Shown in pieces: positions 20,663 to 30,694 of a stretch of 64,000 nt of DNA (the stretch's first letter is position 1; every line of letters starts with the position of its first letter). Source of the DNA: Hydrogenophaga taeniospiralis (GTDB lineage: Bacteria; Pseudomonadota; Gammaproteobacteria; Burkholderiales; Burkholderiaceae_C); assembly GCF_020510445.1 (NCBI RefSeq), contig NZ_JAHBAG010000001.1:162501-226500 (forward strand). Reading direction: 5' to 3'. The translations under genes and the position numbers were made by a program. The notes beneath the pieces were generated by a model. It was not told the DNA's origin and did not search any database. It was given only the letters and a program-made list of their open reading frames with translations.

Positions 20663-21595
20663 ATGAAAAGAGCTCGTTTCAATCCAATAACTCTTATCCT
20701 CGCGCTTTTCGCGTTGGCGGCCGGCTCGATGGCGCAAGCGCAGGCGACCCGCACTTGGGTGTCCGGTGTGGGCGATGATGTCAACCCCTGTTCCCGCACC
20801 GCCCCGTGCAAGACCTTTGCGGGGGCCATCTCAAAGACCGCCACGAATGGCGAAATTTCGGTTCTGGATCCGGGTGGGTATGGCGCCGTGACGATCACCA
20901 AGTCCATTACCATTGATGGAAGCAAAGGCGCCGGATTTGGCTCGATCCTGGCGGCGTCCACCAACGGAATTATTATTAACATCACGGATATGGCTGACAC
21001 CCGAAAAACCGTGGTTCTGCGCAATCTGTCCATTAACGGCGGCGGCACCGGGTTGAGGGGAATCAATATCCTGGCGGCGGCGAAAGTGATCATCGCGGAT
21101 AGCCAGATTTTTGGTTTTCAGGGAAGCCCAGGCGTAGGCATCAGCGATACGCGCGCCGGGGGCAAGCTGATTGCTTACGGCACCGAAGTCAGCCACAATT
21201 TGGGAAGCGCGATCCTGATGCAACCCACGGCTCTCGTCACGGCGGCGCTCGATCACATGCAACTTAGCGCCAATGGCAATTCGGGAATATTCGCGGGAAA
21301 CAACACTCGGGTCACCATCAGCAATTCCATCGTTGCAGGCAACGTCTCTCACGGCGTGTTCGCGGACGGCACCGGAATCATCAACTCCGACAATGTGCAC
21401 ATATCAAACAACGGCAACACAGGCGTCATTACCACCGGTGGAGGGACTATTCGCCTCTCCAATTCCGTTGTGACGAACAATGCCGTCGGCTTTAACAATG
21501 GCGGAACGATCAACACCTTTACACCCGCCAGCAACAAGATCATGGGTAACGCAGGCGCGAATGTCGGAGCGCTTACGCCAATAGCTCAGCAGTAA
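20663..21595 (+). CDS. Secreted right-handed parallel beta-helix repeat protein
   Basis: A 310-residue exported protein: signal peptide 1-27 (ALFALAAGSMAQAQA), a conserved N-terminal cap TRTWVSGVGDDVNPCSRTAPCKTF with two cysteines, then repeats of about 22 residues rich in G, N, T, V and I, typical of pectate-lyase-like beta-helices. AGGAG at 20651-20655, seven bases upstream, fixes the ATG. Catalytic residues of pectate lyases are not apparent, so a binding or surface role is as likely as a lyase. Codon use is softer (more A/T-ending codons) than in the neighbours, which suggests transfer. A strong terminator follows. Confidence 0.83.
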   Translation: MKRARFNPITLILALFALAAGSMAQAQATRTWVSGVGDDVNPCSRTAPCKTFAGAISKTATNGEISVLDPGGYGAVTITKSITIDGSKGAGFGSILAASTNGIIINITDMADTRKTVVLRNLSINGGGTGLRGINILAAAKVIIADSQIFGFQGSPGVGISDTRAGGKLIAYGTEVSHNLGSAILMQPTALVTAALDHMQLSANGNSGIFAGNNTRVTISNSIVAGNVSHGVFADGTGIINSDNVHISNNGNTGVITTGGGTIRLSNSVVTNNAVGFNNGGTINTFTPASNKIMGNAGANVGALTPIAQQ

Positions 21596-21625
21596 CACGC
21601 AACGACCGATTGATGCTACGTTCCA

Positions 21626-21654
21626 AAGCCAGCCGCTATTCGGCTGGCTTTTTT
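21626..21654 (+). terminator. Rho-independent terminator after the beta-helix gene
   Basis: AAGCCAGCCG, loop CTATT, CGGCTGGCTT, then a run of T: a perfect 10-base stem with a T-tract, 30 bases after the stop codon at 21595. Confidence 0.92.
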
Positions 21655-21659
21655 GTGCT

Positions 21660-22211
21660 CCAGCCTTAAGGGTCACGCCGCCTGGGTTTATAGAGACACA
21701 GCCCGCCATACCGGAAGCCAACGGATACGGTTGGCAAAAAATCGACCCTCATTGTGGTCGCGCCCACATGGGTCAATTAGACATGATTGGATTCTCCACT
21801 TTTCAGCGCAATCCATATACTCGACGTGAGGGGGCTCCAATACGGCGTGATTTCGTCGTTCACCAAGGTGCGATAGAACGCGCAAACTGCACCCATCACC
21901 CGCGTCGAAATCGCCTCCAGCACTGCTGATGCAGCCTGCCAGGTCCGGTGCGCCTTGACATCACCAAAGGAAGCTCGCAGCCACCCCATCTTGACCGCAG
22001 GACGCGGTCATGCTTTTGGGAATGCGTTGTCAGGCTGGCGGCCAGCGATGTGGCAGCAGCTCGCCGATCTGGGCGGGCACCACCGGGATCGATATCGAGA
22101 GGACGGCTTTCATGATGCCCGACATTCAAAATCGGAGGCGTTGCACGGCTTTATCGCGCAGCGTCCCCTGCAACGCAGAGCGGGGTGTCTTGCGATAAGT
22201 TCTTGAATGGG
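21660..22211. other. Accessory gap without an intact gene
   Basis: Apart from the probable insertion-sequence scar at 21969-22125, this stretch holds only short open frames. Examples are 21777-21989 minus (70 codons, ending ITPYWSPLTSSIWIALKSG) and 21769 onward plus (53 codons). None has a clear ribosome site or a recognisable domain. G+C is lower than in the housekeeping regions on both sides. Confidence 0.4.
21969..22125 (-). mobile_element. Probable scar of an IS66-type insertion sequence (transposase 3' end plus terminal region)
   Basis: On the minus strand a 31-codon open frame (22030-22125) ends AQIGELLPHRWPPA. This resembles the ELLPHRW/ELLPWNW ends of IS66-family TnpC transposases. 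About 30 bases beyond the stop (21969-22000) lies sequence reading GGTCAAGATGGGGTGGCTGC, like the inner part of IS66-type terminal repeats. The rest of the element and the other end are missing. The match is from memory of the family and is weak; a chance resemblance is possible. Confidence 0.35.
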
Positions 22212-22841
22212 TCATGGATGCACCTTCTCGTGCCGTTCCAGCATTGATACGAACTGTGAAATTCGTCTTGCGCGCGTTTCGACCTTCTTGGCCGTTTGAA
22301 TCCTGAACAGAACAGCGTACCGATTCCGGCTGTCGAGCGTTTCGAAAAACGCTTTGGCTCGCGCATTGCCATCCAAAGCAGACTGAAAATCGCTGGGTAC
22401 AGTTGCTTTGCTGGATGAGTCATACGCAGCATCCCATCGTCCGTCGAGCTTCGCGCGCTCAATCTCTTTCAGCCCAGCAGGTCTCATTTTCTTTGCTTCG
22501 ATCAGAGCCAGCGCTTTGTCTCGATTGATCTTCGACCAAAGACTCTTGTCCGAGCGTCGGGTAAATTTCTGGAGCCAGAATTGATCGCTGTGCGCCTGCT
22601 TTTGCCCATCTATCCAGCCAAAACAAAGTGCGACTTCGACGGCCTCGTCGTATGAAACCGACAGCGCATCGGTGCCCTTCTTTGCGAGCTGTAACCAGAC
22701 CCCAGACGATAAGGTGTGATTTTCATTCAGCCAGGCTGACCAGTCCAGTTGCCGTTCAAAGCAATGAATCGGCAGCTCAGTCGAGGACTTGGATTGAGGC
22801 TTCATTCGCGATTCCTGAGGGGCCGATGTAGTTGAATGCAT
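22212..22841 (-). CDS. YdeI/OmpD-associated family protein
   Basis: A 209-residue cytosolic protein of the YdeI/OmpD-associated family. WLNENHTLSSGVWLQLAKKGT is followed by SVSYDEAVEVALCFGWIDGQ and FTRRSDKSLWSKINRDKALALIE, and the C-terminal helical part ends in ARRISQFVSMLERHEKVHP. The family is linked to stress or peptide resistance in some species, but its biochemistry is not settled. GGGAGG six bases upstream favours the ATG at 22841; an ATG at 22805 is possible. Base composition is closer to the beta-helix gene than to hemE, so it may belong to the acquired stretch. Confidence 0.83.
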   Translation of the reverse strand: MHSTTSAPQESRMKPQSKSSTELPIHCFERQLDWSAWLNENHTLSSGVWLQLAKKGTDALSVSYDEAVEVALCFGWIDGQKQAHSDQFWLQKFTRRSDKSLWSKINRDKALALIEAKKMRPAGLKEIERAKLDGRWDAAYDSSSKATVPSDFQSALDGNARAKAFFETLDSRNRYAVLFRIQTAKKVETRARRISQFVSMLERHEKVHP

Positions 22842-23103
22842 CATGAGCCTCCCTTGTGGCTGATGAACCTTGTTGACCTGGACCCCGAACAGCGCGAGGT
22901 GGCGGCGGGCTTTTTTCTGAATGGGCAGTGTAAGTTTCAATCGGCCATGCGGGCAATGGCAGGCACCGGTTGACAGGCCTGCTGTGTGCGGCTCAACACG
23001 CTGGCCCGCCACCGTCTGATCCGCCTGCGCCAGCGCAAACCGCCCACCCACCCCAGGCGGGATAATCCCCGCTTCCCATCAGACGACCGCACCGGACACC
23101 CCC

Positions 23104-24207
23104 ATGAGCCACGCCCCCCTGCAGAACGACACTTTCCTGCGCGCCTGTCTGCGCCAGTCCACCGAGTACACGCCTGTGTGGCTGATGCGCCAGGCCGGGC
23201 GCTATCTGCCGGAATACCGCGCCACGCGCGCCAAGGCGGGCAGTTTCATGGGGCTGGCGACGAATGTGGACTTCGCCACCGAGGTGACGCTGCAGCCGCT
23301 GGACCGCTACGCGCTGGACGCGGCGATCCTGTTTTCCGACATCTTGACCGTGCCCGACGCCATGGGCCTGGGCCTGTCGTTTGCCATGGGGGAAGGCCCG
23401 AAGTTCGAGCGCACCGTGCGCACCGAGACGGACGTGGACCAGCTCGCCGTGCCCGACATGGACAAGTTGCGTTATGTGTTCGACGCGGTCACCAGCATCC
23501 GCAAGGCGCTCAATGGGCGGGTGCCGCTGATCGGTTTTTCGGGCAGCCCCTGGACGCTGGCCTGCTACATGGTGGAGGGCGGCGGCTCGGACGACTACCG
23601 CGCGGTGAAGACGCTGATGTACAGCCGCCCGGACCTGATGCACCGCATCCTGGCCGTGAACGCGGATGCGGTGGCGGTGTACCTGAACGCGCAGATCGAG
23701 GCGGGCGCGCAGGCGGTGATGGTTTTTGACAGCTGGGGTGGTGTGCTGGCGGACGGCAAGTTCCAGGACTTTTCGCTGACCTACACCAAGCGTGTGCTGG
23801 CGCAGCTCAAGCGCGAACACGACGGCGCCACCATTCCGCGCATCGTGTTCACCAAGGGCGGCGGCCTGTGGCTGGACGACATGAAGCCGATGGACTGCGA
23901 GGTGTTGGGGCTGGACTGGACGGTGAACCTGGCCAAGGCGCGCGCGCAGGTGGGCGAGGGCCCGCACGGCAAGGCGCTGCAGGGCAACATCGATCCCAAC
24001 GTGCTGTTTGCTTCGCCGACCCAGATCGAGGTCGAGGTGGCGAGCGTGCTGGCGAGCTTTGGCACGCCGCACCAGGGCCCGGGCGAAGGCGCCACCCACA
24101 TCTTCAACCTGGGCCACGGCATCAACCAGCACACCCCGCCCGAGCACGTGTCGGCCCTGGTGGACGCGGTGCACGCGTTTTCGCGGCAGCAGCGGGCGCG
24201 GGCCTGA
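23104..24207 (+). CDS. hemE: Uroporphyrinogen decarboxylase
   Basis: A 367-residue cytosolic enzyme that removes four carboxyl groups from uroporphyrinogen III to give coproporphyrinogen III in haem synthesis. The N-terminal signature [17 protein letters not shown] and the second signature [18 protein letters not shown] are intact, as are the substrate-site segments [12 protein letters not shown] and FDSWGG. Length is normal. It stands alone; a GATAAT at 23061-23066 shortly upstream may be its -10 element. The next gene on this strand, priA, is more than 500 bases away. Confidence 0.96.
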   Translation: MSHAPLQNDTFLRACLRQSTEYTPVWLMRQAGRYLPEYRATRAKAGSFMGLATNVDFATEVTLQPLDRYALDAAILFSDILTVPDAMGLGLSFAMGEGPKFERTVRTETDVDQLAVPDMDKLRYVFDAVTSIRKALNGRVPLIGFSGSPWTLACYMVEGGGSDDYRAVKTLMYSRPDLMHRILAVNADAVAVYLNAQIEAGAQAVMVFDSWGGVLADGKFQDFSLTYTKRVLAQLKREHDGATIPRIVFTKGGGLWLDDMKPMDCEVLGLDWTVNLAKARAQVGEGPHGKALQGNIDPNVLFASPTQIEVEVASVLASFGTPHQGPGEGATHIFNLGHGINQHTPPEHVSALVDAVHAFSRQQRARA

Positions 24208-24219
24208 ACGCCAGCGGCC

Positions 24220-24337
24220 GTGAGCGCCGCGGCCCGCAGCGCGAAGGTACTCCCGTGAGCGCCGCCCGACCGCTCCGAAGGCGCTCAGCCCCGCAGGGCA
24301 CAGCGCGGAGGGTCGTCCAGTGAGCACCGCGGCCCGC
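24220..24337 (+). repeat. Three imperfect direct repeats of GTGAGCGCCGC
   Basis: GTGAGCGCCGCGGCCCGC at 24220-24237, its first 11 bases at 24255-24265, and GTGAGCACCGCGGCCCGC at 24320-24337. In the reading frames they open, the first two short ORFs end in a GTGA overlap with the next copy. This looks like a decayed series of duplicated gene starts. Confidence 0.5.
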
Positions 24338-24462
24338 CTGGACAGCGCGCCTTGGGGCAGGCCTCAGCGACGGGAAAAACCGTCATGCGCCGGTCACAAT
24401 GACCACCGCCCGACAGGCCCATAGCACAAAACCAGCGGAAAAGAGGACTTGACAGCCATCAC

Positions 24463-24471
24463 TTATGCACA
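24463..24471 (+). promoter_or_regulatory. DnaA-box-like site 1
   Basis: TTATGCACA matches the DnaA consensus TTATNCACA. It overlaps the left arm of the palindrome GCACAAAATTTGTGC and lies nine bases after a TTGACA (24449-24454). Confidence 0.5.
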
Positions 24472-24649
24472 AAATTTGTGCTGCGGCGCGCAAAAGGGTC
24501 CGGCTCTGGAAAACCGTGAAGTCTTTGACACCCATCTTTGCAAGCTGTTGATTTCATTGGATATTGATTTCTGCTTTTTTTCCGGGCAGTTTAAACAAAC
24601 CCTTGATTTTCAAGGGCTCCCGGCCCGTCAACACCATCTATCAACAAAG

Positions 24650-24658
24650 TTATCCACA
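24650..24658 (+). promoter_or_regulatory. DnaA-box-like site 2
   Basis: TTATCCACA is the strong form of the DnaA box, in the same orientation as site 1 and 94 bases before the priA ATG. Confidence 0.5.
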
Positions 24659-24743
24659 GAAAACCTGAACAGTCGCGGAAGCGAAGTCAAATCAACAACT
24701 TACATCGCTTTCCTGCAGTTCGACTGAGGAACAACCGCTAACC

Positions 24744-26930
24744 ATGGCTTTCTGGCCCAGTGTGATCGTGGCGACCCCGGCCCACAGCGGGGTGGGCGCC
24801 AGCCTGACTTACCGAAGTGAGTTGTTGCTCGCGCCGGGTGCGTTGGTGCGGGTGCCGCTGGGTTCGCGCGAGGTGCTGGGCGTGGTCTGGGACTGCCCGA
24901 CCACACCGCCCGAAGGGCTGACCGAGGCGCAGACCAAGGCGGTGGCGGGCGTGCTCGACGGCCTGCCCCCGCTCAACGGATGCTGGCGGCAGTTGGTCCG
25001 CTTCGCCGCCCAGTACTACCAGCGCAGCCTGGGCGAGGTGGCGCTGGCCGCGCTGCCGCCGCAGTTGCGCGAGCTGGGCAACGACCAACTGGCACGCCGG
25101 CTCAAACGCCGCGCCAAGGCCGTGGCCAGCGCCGCGCCGGTGGCGGAAACGGGCACCGCCCCGGTGCAGCCCGGCGGCCACGACCTGAGTGCCGAGCAGG
25201 CCGAAGCGCTGCAGGCCTTGGCGGCGGCCACCGCGCCGGTGCTGCTGTACGGCGCCACCGGCAGCGGCAAGACCGAGGTGTACTTGCGCGCCACGCAACA
25301 GGCACTGCAGGCGGGCGCCCACACCCAGGTGCTGGTGATGGTGCCCGAGATCAACCTCACGCCGCAGCTGGAGACGCGCTTTCGCGAGCGCTTCGAGCCC
25401 GCGTTCGGTGCCGGCTCGGTGGTCTGCCTGCACAGCGGCATGACGCCGGCACAGCGCCTCTCAAGCTGGCTGGCGGCGCACACGGGCAGCGCGCGCATCG
25501 TGCTGGGCACGCGCATGGCGGTGTTCGCCAGCCTGCCGGGGCTGCGGCTGATCGTGGTGGACGAAGAGCACGACCCGAGCTACAAGAGCCAGGAGGGGGC
25601 GCGGTATTCGGCGCGGGATCTGGCGGTGTATCGGGCGAAGATCGAGAGTGAGGCTTTGGCCACTGACGGAACGGGTCTGCACGCGGGCCCTCACCCCCGC
25701 CCTCTCCCAGAGGGAGAGGGCGTGAATACCCCTCGCTGCCAGGTGCTGCTGGGCTCGGCCACGCCTTCGCTGGAGAGCTGGCACGCGGCCGACCAGGGGC
25801 GTTATGTGCGGCTGGCGATGCCCGGGCGCATCGGCGGCGGGGCGCTGCCGCGCCTGCGCCTGGTGGACATGAACCACCAGCCCAAGGGCGCCGTGCTGGC
25901 GCCGCCGCTGGTGGCGGCCATGGGCGAGCGCATCGCGCGCGGCGAGCAGTGCCTGGTGCTGCTGAACCGCCGCGGCTACGCGCCGGTGCTGGCCTGCCAC
26001 GACTGCGGCTGGAAAAGCGGTTGCCCACATTGCAGCGCCTACCGCGTGTTCCACAAGCTGGACCGCACCCTGCGCTGCCACCACTGCGGCTTCACCGAGC
26101 GCGTGCCGCGCGCCTGCCCGGACTGCGGCAACATCGACATCGCGCCGGTGGGCCGCGGCACCGAACAGATCGAAGAACAGCTCGCCGGCCTGCTGGCCGA
26201 CGTGCGCCGGCCCGACGGCAGCCCGGCCCGGGTGGCGCGCATGGACGCGGACTCGACCCGCCTCAAGGGCAGCCTGGAAATGCAGCTCGCCGCGCTGCAC
26301 AGCGGCGAGGTGGACGTGTTGGTGGGCACGCAGATGATCGCCAAGGGCCACGATTTCCGGCGCATTACCCTGGTGGCCGGCATCAACGCCGACTCGGCCC
26401 TGTTCGCCAGCGACTACCGAGCGCCCGAGCGCCTGTTTGCGCTGCTGATGCAGGCGGCGGGCCGCGCCGGGCGCGACGCGGCGCAGAGTGGCGCGAGCGA
26501 GATGTGGGTGCAGACCTGGTACCCGCAGCACCCGCTGTTTGCCACGCTCAAAAAACACGACTACCCGGCCTTCGCCGCCGAACAGCTGACCGAGCGCGAG
26601 CAGGCCGGCATGCCGCCCTACGGCTTTCAGGCCCTGCTGCGCGCCGACGCGCGCACCCAGCAGGCCGCGCAGGCGTTTCTGAACATCGCCGCCGAGCAGG
26701 CCACCGGCCTGCCGCTCCGCGACCAAATCACGCTCTACCCCGCCGTGCCGCTGACCATCCAGCGCGTGGCCAACGTGGAGCGCGCGCAGATGCTGGTGGA
26801 AAGCGCCTCGCGCGGCGCTCTGCAGCGCTTTCTGGCGGCCTGGCAGCCGGTGCTGCACGGTTGCCGCAGCGCGCCCGAGGCCAAGGGCCTGGTGCGCTGG
26901 GCGGTGGACGTGGACCCGCTGTCCATTTGA
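24744..26930 (+). CDS. priA: Primosomal replication helicase PriA
   Basis: A 728-residue 3'-to-5' helicase that reloads the replisome at broken forks. In order: an N-terminal DNA-binding domain (about 1-100), Walker A GATGSGKT (170-177), the DEEHD box, two zinc sites in CHDCGWKSGCPHC and CHHCGF...CPDCG (about 418-470), and the C-terminal helicase lobe with GTQMIAKGHDF and MQAAGRAGR. Odd: between YRAK and VLLGSATPS (residues about 299-333) there are about 27 extra residues, including PHPRPLPEGEG, encoded by a palindromic repeat that keeps the frame. The site lies between helicase motifs, where a surface loop is expected, so the protein is probably functional. Confidence 0.95.
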   Translation: MAFWPSVIVATPAHSGVGASLTYRSELLLAPGALVRVPLGSREVLGVVWDCPTTPPEGLTEAQTKAVAGVLDGLPPLNGCWRQLVRFAAQYYQRSLGEVALAALPPQLRELGNDQLARRLKRRAKAVASAAPVAETGTAPVQPGGHDLSAEQAEALQALAAATAPVLLYGATGSGKTEVYLRATQQALQAGAHTQVLVMVPEINLTPQLETRFRERFEPAFGAGSVVCLHSGMTPAQRLSSWLAAHTGSARIVLGTRMAVFASLPGLRLIVVDEEHDPSYKSQEGARYSARDLAVYRAKIESEALATDGTGLHAGPHPRPLPEGEGVNTPRCQVLLGSATPSLESWHAADQGRYVRLAMPGRIGGGALPRLRLVDMNHQPKGAVLAPPLVAAMGERIARGEQCLVLLNRRGYAPVLACHDCGWKSGCPHCSAYRVFHKLDRTLRCHHCGFTERVPRACPDCGNIDIAPVGRGTEQIEEQLAGLLADVRRPDGSPARVARMDADSTRLKGSLEMQLAALHSGEVDVLVGTQMIAKGHDFRRITLVAGINADSALFASDYRAPERLFALLMQAAGRAGRDAAQSGASEMWVQTWYPQHPLFATLKKHDYPAFAAEQLTEREQAGMPPYGFQALLRADARTQQAAQAFLNIAAEQATGLPLRDQITLYPAVPLTIQRVANVERAQMLVESASRGALQRFLAAWQPVLHGCRSAPEAKGLVRWAVDVDPLSI
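25686..25724. repeat. REP-like palindromic repeat inserted in frame inside priA
   Basis: GCCCTCTCCC (25699-25708), loop AGA, GGGAGAGGGC (25712-25721) is a perfect 10-base stem. With the preceding CCCTCACCCCC it matches the widespread proteobacterial CCCTCACCCC...CTCTCCC-GGGAGAG repeat. It encodes HPRPLPEGEG in the PriA frame and no stop is introduced. Confidence 0.8.
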
Positions 26931-26939
26931 GGGAATCCC

Positions 26940-27323
26940 ATGGCACGCAAATCCAAAGCGGCACCCCAGCCGCCAGAACCCGAAGACGAAACCGAAGAAC
27001 CGGGCTCGCCCGCACCGCGCATGAAGATGAACACGCCCTGCGCGTGGGACGGCGACACGCTGGTGGTCAACATCCTGGGCACGCCGGCGGCCAAGCGCGA
27101 CGCGATCGGCAAGACCAAGGGCCACCAGCTCAAGGTGAGCGTGACGGCCACGCCGGTGGCGGGCAAGGCCACCGATCACATGGTGAAGTTCCTGGCGGAA
27201 GAGTTCGACGTGCCGGCCAAGGCCATCACCGTGGTGTTCGGCCGCTTCAACGTCAACAAGCAGCTGCGCATCCTGGCGCCGAAGAAGATACCGGCGGTGC
27301 TGGCGAAAGTGCTGGAGGGCTGA
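26940..27323 (+). CDS. DUF167 (YggU-like) protein
   Basis: A 127-residue protein. The last 90 residues or so match the DUF167/YggU fold: HQLKVSVTATPVAGKATDHMVKFLAEEFDVPAKAITVVFG followed by NKQLRIL. Residues 1-30 form an extra acidic, proline-rich tail (PEPEDETEEPGSPAP) absent from the 96-residue E. coli protein. Function is unknown despite a solved family structure. The ATG lies ten bases after the priA stop, so the two genes are probably co-transcribed. Confidence 0.8.
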   Translation: MARKSKAAPQPPEPEDETEEPGSPAPRMKMNTPCAWDGDTLVVNILGTPAAKRDAIGKTKGHQLKVSVTATPVAGKATDHMVKFLAEEFDVPAKAITVVFGRFNVNKQLRILAPKKIPAVLAKVLEG

Positions 27324-27626
27324 GCCGCGCGCGGTGTCACGGGGGTTTCACGAACGCCGCCCAGAATCGCACCTGTGCTTGATGTCCGACACACAACGGA
27401 CGGCACACCCGGCCACCCTGGTGGCCGATCCATTCGAGCTGGGCGGTATCGGCGCCGCTCAGCCCACCGCACCAGCGCTCAGGTGCAGCCGACGGGTCAG
27501 CGCAAACCGGGCGAAATCGGCGTCGAAGCTCACCAGCCGGCCAGCCCAGGATGCGGTGGAACCGGCTCCGCCGGGCCACTCGCATCGCCCCCTGGGGGGT
27601 GACGGGCGCAGCCCGGCGCGGGGGGG
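27324..27626. other. Gap of about 300 bases between DUF167 gene and katG
   Basis: Besides the possible PIN-toxin remnant, the end of this gap (27583-27628) holds a GC-rich element, CCCCCTGGGGGGTGACGGGC and onward. It resembles 11059-11106 and, like it, abuts the 3' end of a leftward gene. It may serve as the katG terminator; no T-tract follows. No intact gene is seen. Confidence 0.5.
27459..27550 (-). pseudogene. Possible remnant of a VapC-like PIN toxin, C-terminal end
   Basis: On the minus strand one frame reads ASWAGRLVSFDADFARFAL and, after eight more codons, stops at 27459. The LVSFDxDFARF block is the usual C-terminal motif of VapC-type PIN ribonucleases. Upstream of ASW the frame runs into a GC-rich palindromic element at about 27583 and no PIN N terminus or antitoxin gene is present. 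It could be the scar of a lost toxin-antitoxin module. The evidence is one short motif only. Confidence 0.35.
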
Positions 27627-30047
<2,421 letters not shown>

Positions 30048-30145
30048 GAATCGATGCAGAACCTCACGGGGGCGTCTTCCCGCCCACAGGATGGAACTGT
30101 TCAAATGCGCGCGCACCCATGACCATGCCCCCAAGGAGGACAAAG

Positions 30146-30694
30146 ATGACGATGACGGTGATGAAGCGGACCTGGCGCGCGCTGATGGCGCTGTGGCTGG
30201 CGGTGCTGCTGGCGGCCTGCGCCAGCGGCCCGAAGCTGGTTTCGCACGGGTTCAGCTTCAATGGTTTGCACGACAAGTGGATCGAGTCGGTCGATCTGCT
30301 CGCCTATGCGTATGGAGACCGGTACTACCGGGTTCGAGACGATCTGGAGCACCCGAGATCGTCCCTGTTTGCTGGAAAGGCGAGTTTGCCGCCCGGCAAT
30401 TCGGTCGATGGTCCGATGCCGGTGGGGGAATTTCTCTACGTCAAATGGCGCGTGAAAGCCAGCGGCGAGGTGCTGGAGCAACGCGTGGATCTGCGTGATC
30501 GCCTGCCCAGGGACATGACCGACCACGAACTGACCTTTGTGATCGACGGGCGACAGCTGTTTGTGTATGTGGTGACGCCTCGCCGCAAACGGTCTTTCGA
30601 TGACCCCCCCATCCTCAAGACATGGCGCTCCGAGTTCGCTCACGCCTACGAAGTCTTCCCTGAGTTTCAGCGCCCGCAGAAAGGAACCAACTGA
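30146..30694 (+). CDS. Lipoprotein, probable immunity protein to the adjacent phospholipase effector
   Basis: A 182-residue lipoprotein. After basic residues KRTWR comes a hydrophobic helix ending LLAACAS, a lipobox with Cys25, so the mature protein sits in the periplasm on a membrane. The body includes VGEFLYVKWRVKASGEVLEQRVDLRDRLP, similar in style to small proteins next to type VI lipase effectors. AAGGAGG six bases upstream fixes the ATG at 30146. The stop overlaps the next start (TGATG), so the pair is translated together. A periplasmic lipoprotein coupled to a phospholipase gene is the standard layout of an immunity gene. No enzyme motif is seen. Confidence 0.65.
   Translation: MTMTVMKRTWRALMALWLAVLLAACASGPKLVSHGFSFNGLHDKWIESVDLLAYAYGDRYYRVRDDLEHPRSSLFAGKASLPPGNSVDGPMPVGEFLYVKWRVKASGEVLEQRVDLRDRLPRDMTDHELTFVIDGRQLFVYVVTPRRKRSFDDPPILKTWRSEFAHAYEVFPEFQRPQKGTN

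Larger units (their letters stand above)
24208..24743. other. Long hemE-priA gap: short repeats, then an AT-rich segment with DnaA-box-like sites
   Basis: The left third is GC-rich and contains three copies of a GTGAGCgCCGC motif (see the repeat at 24220). From about 24430 the sequence becomes strongly AT-rich. It holds TTATGCACA and TTATCCACA, the palindrome GCACAAAATTTGTGC (24467-24481), and a 7-base hairpin CCCTTGA-TTT-TCAAGGG (24600-24616). A 92-codon open frame at 24449-24727 has no family features and is not taken as a gene. No ribosomal or tRNA gene is present. Confidence 0.6.

Noticed and set aside
24449..24727. 92-codon frame in the AT-rich hemE-priA gap
   Set aside because: It spans the DnaA-like boxes and hairpin, has no ribosome site of note and no family resemblance; the gap reads as regulatory DNA.
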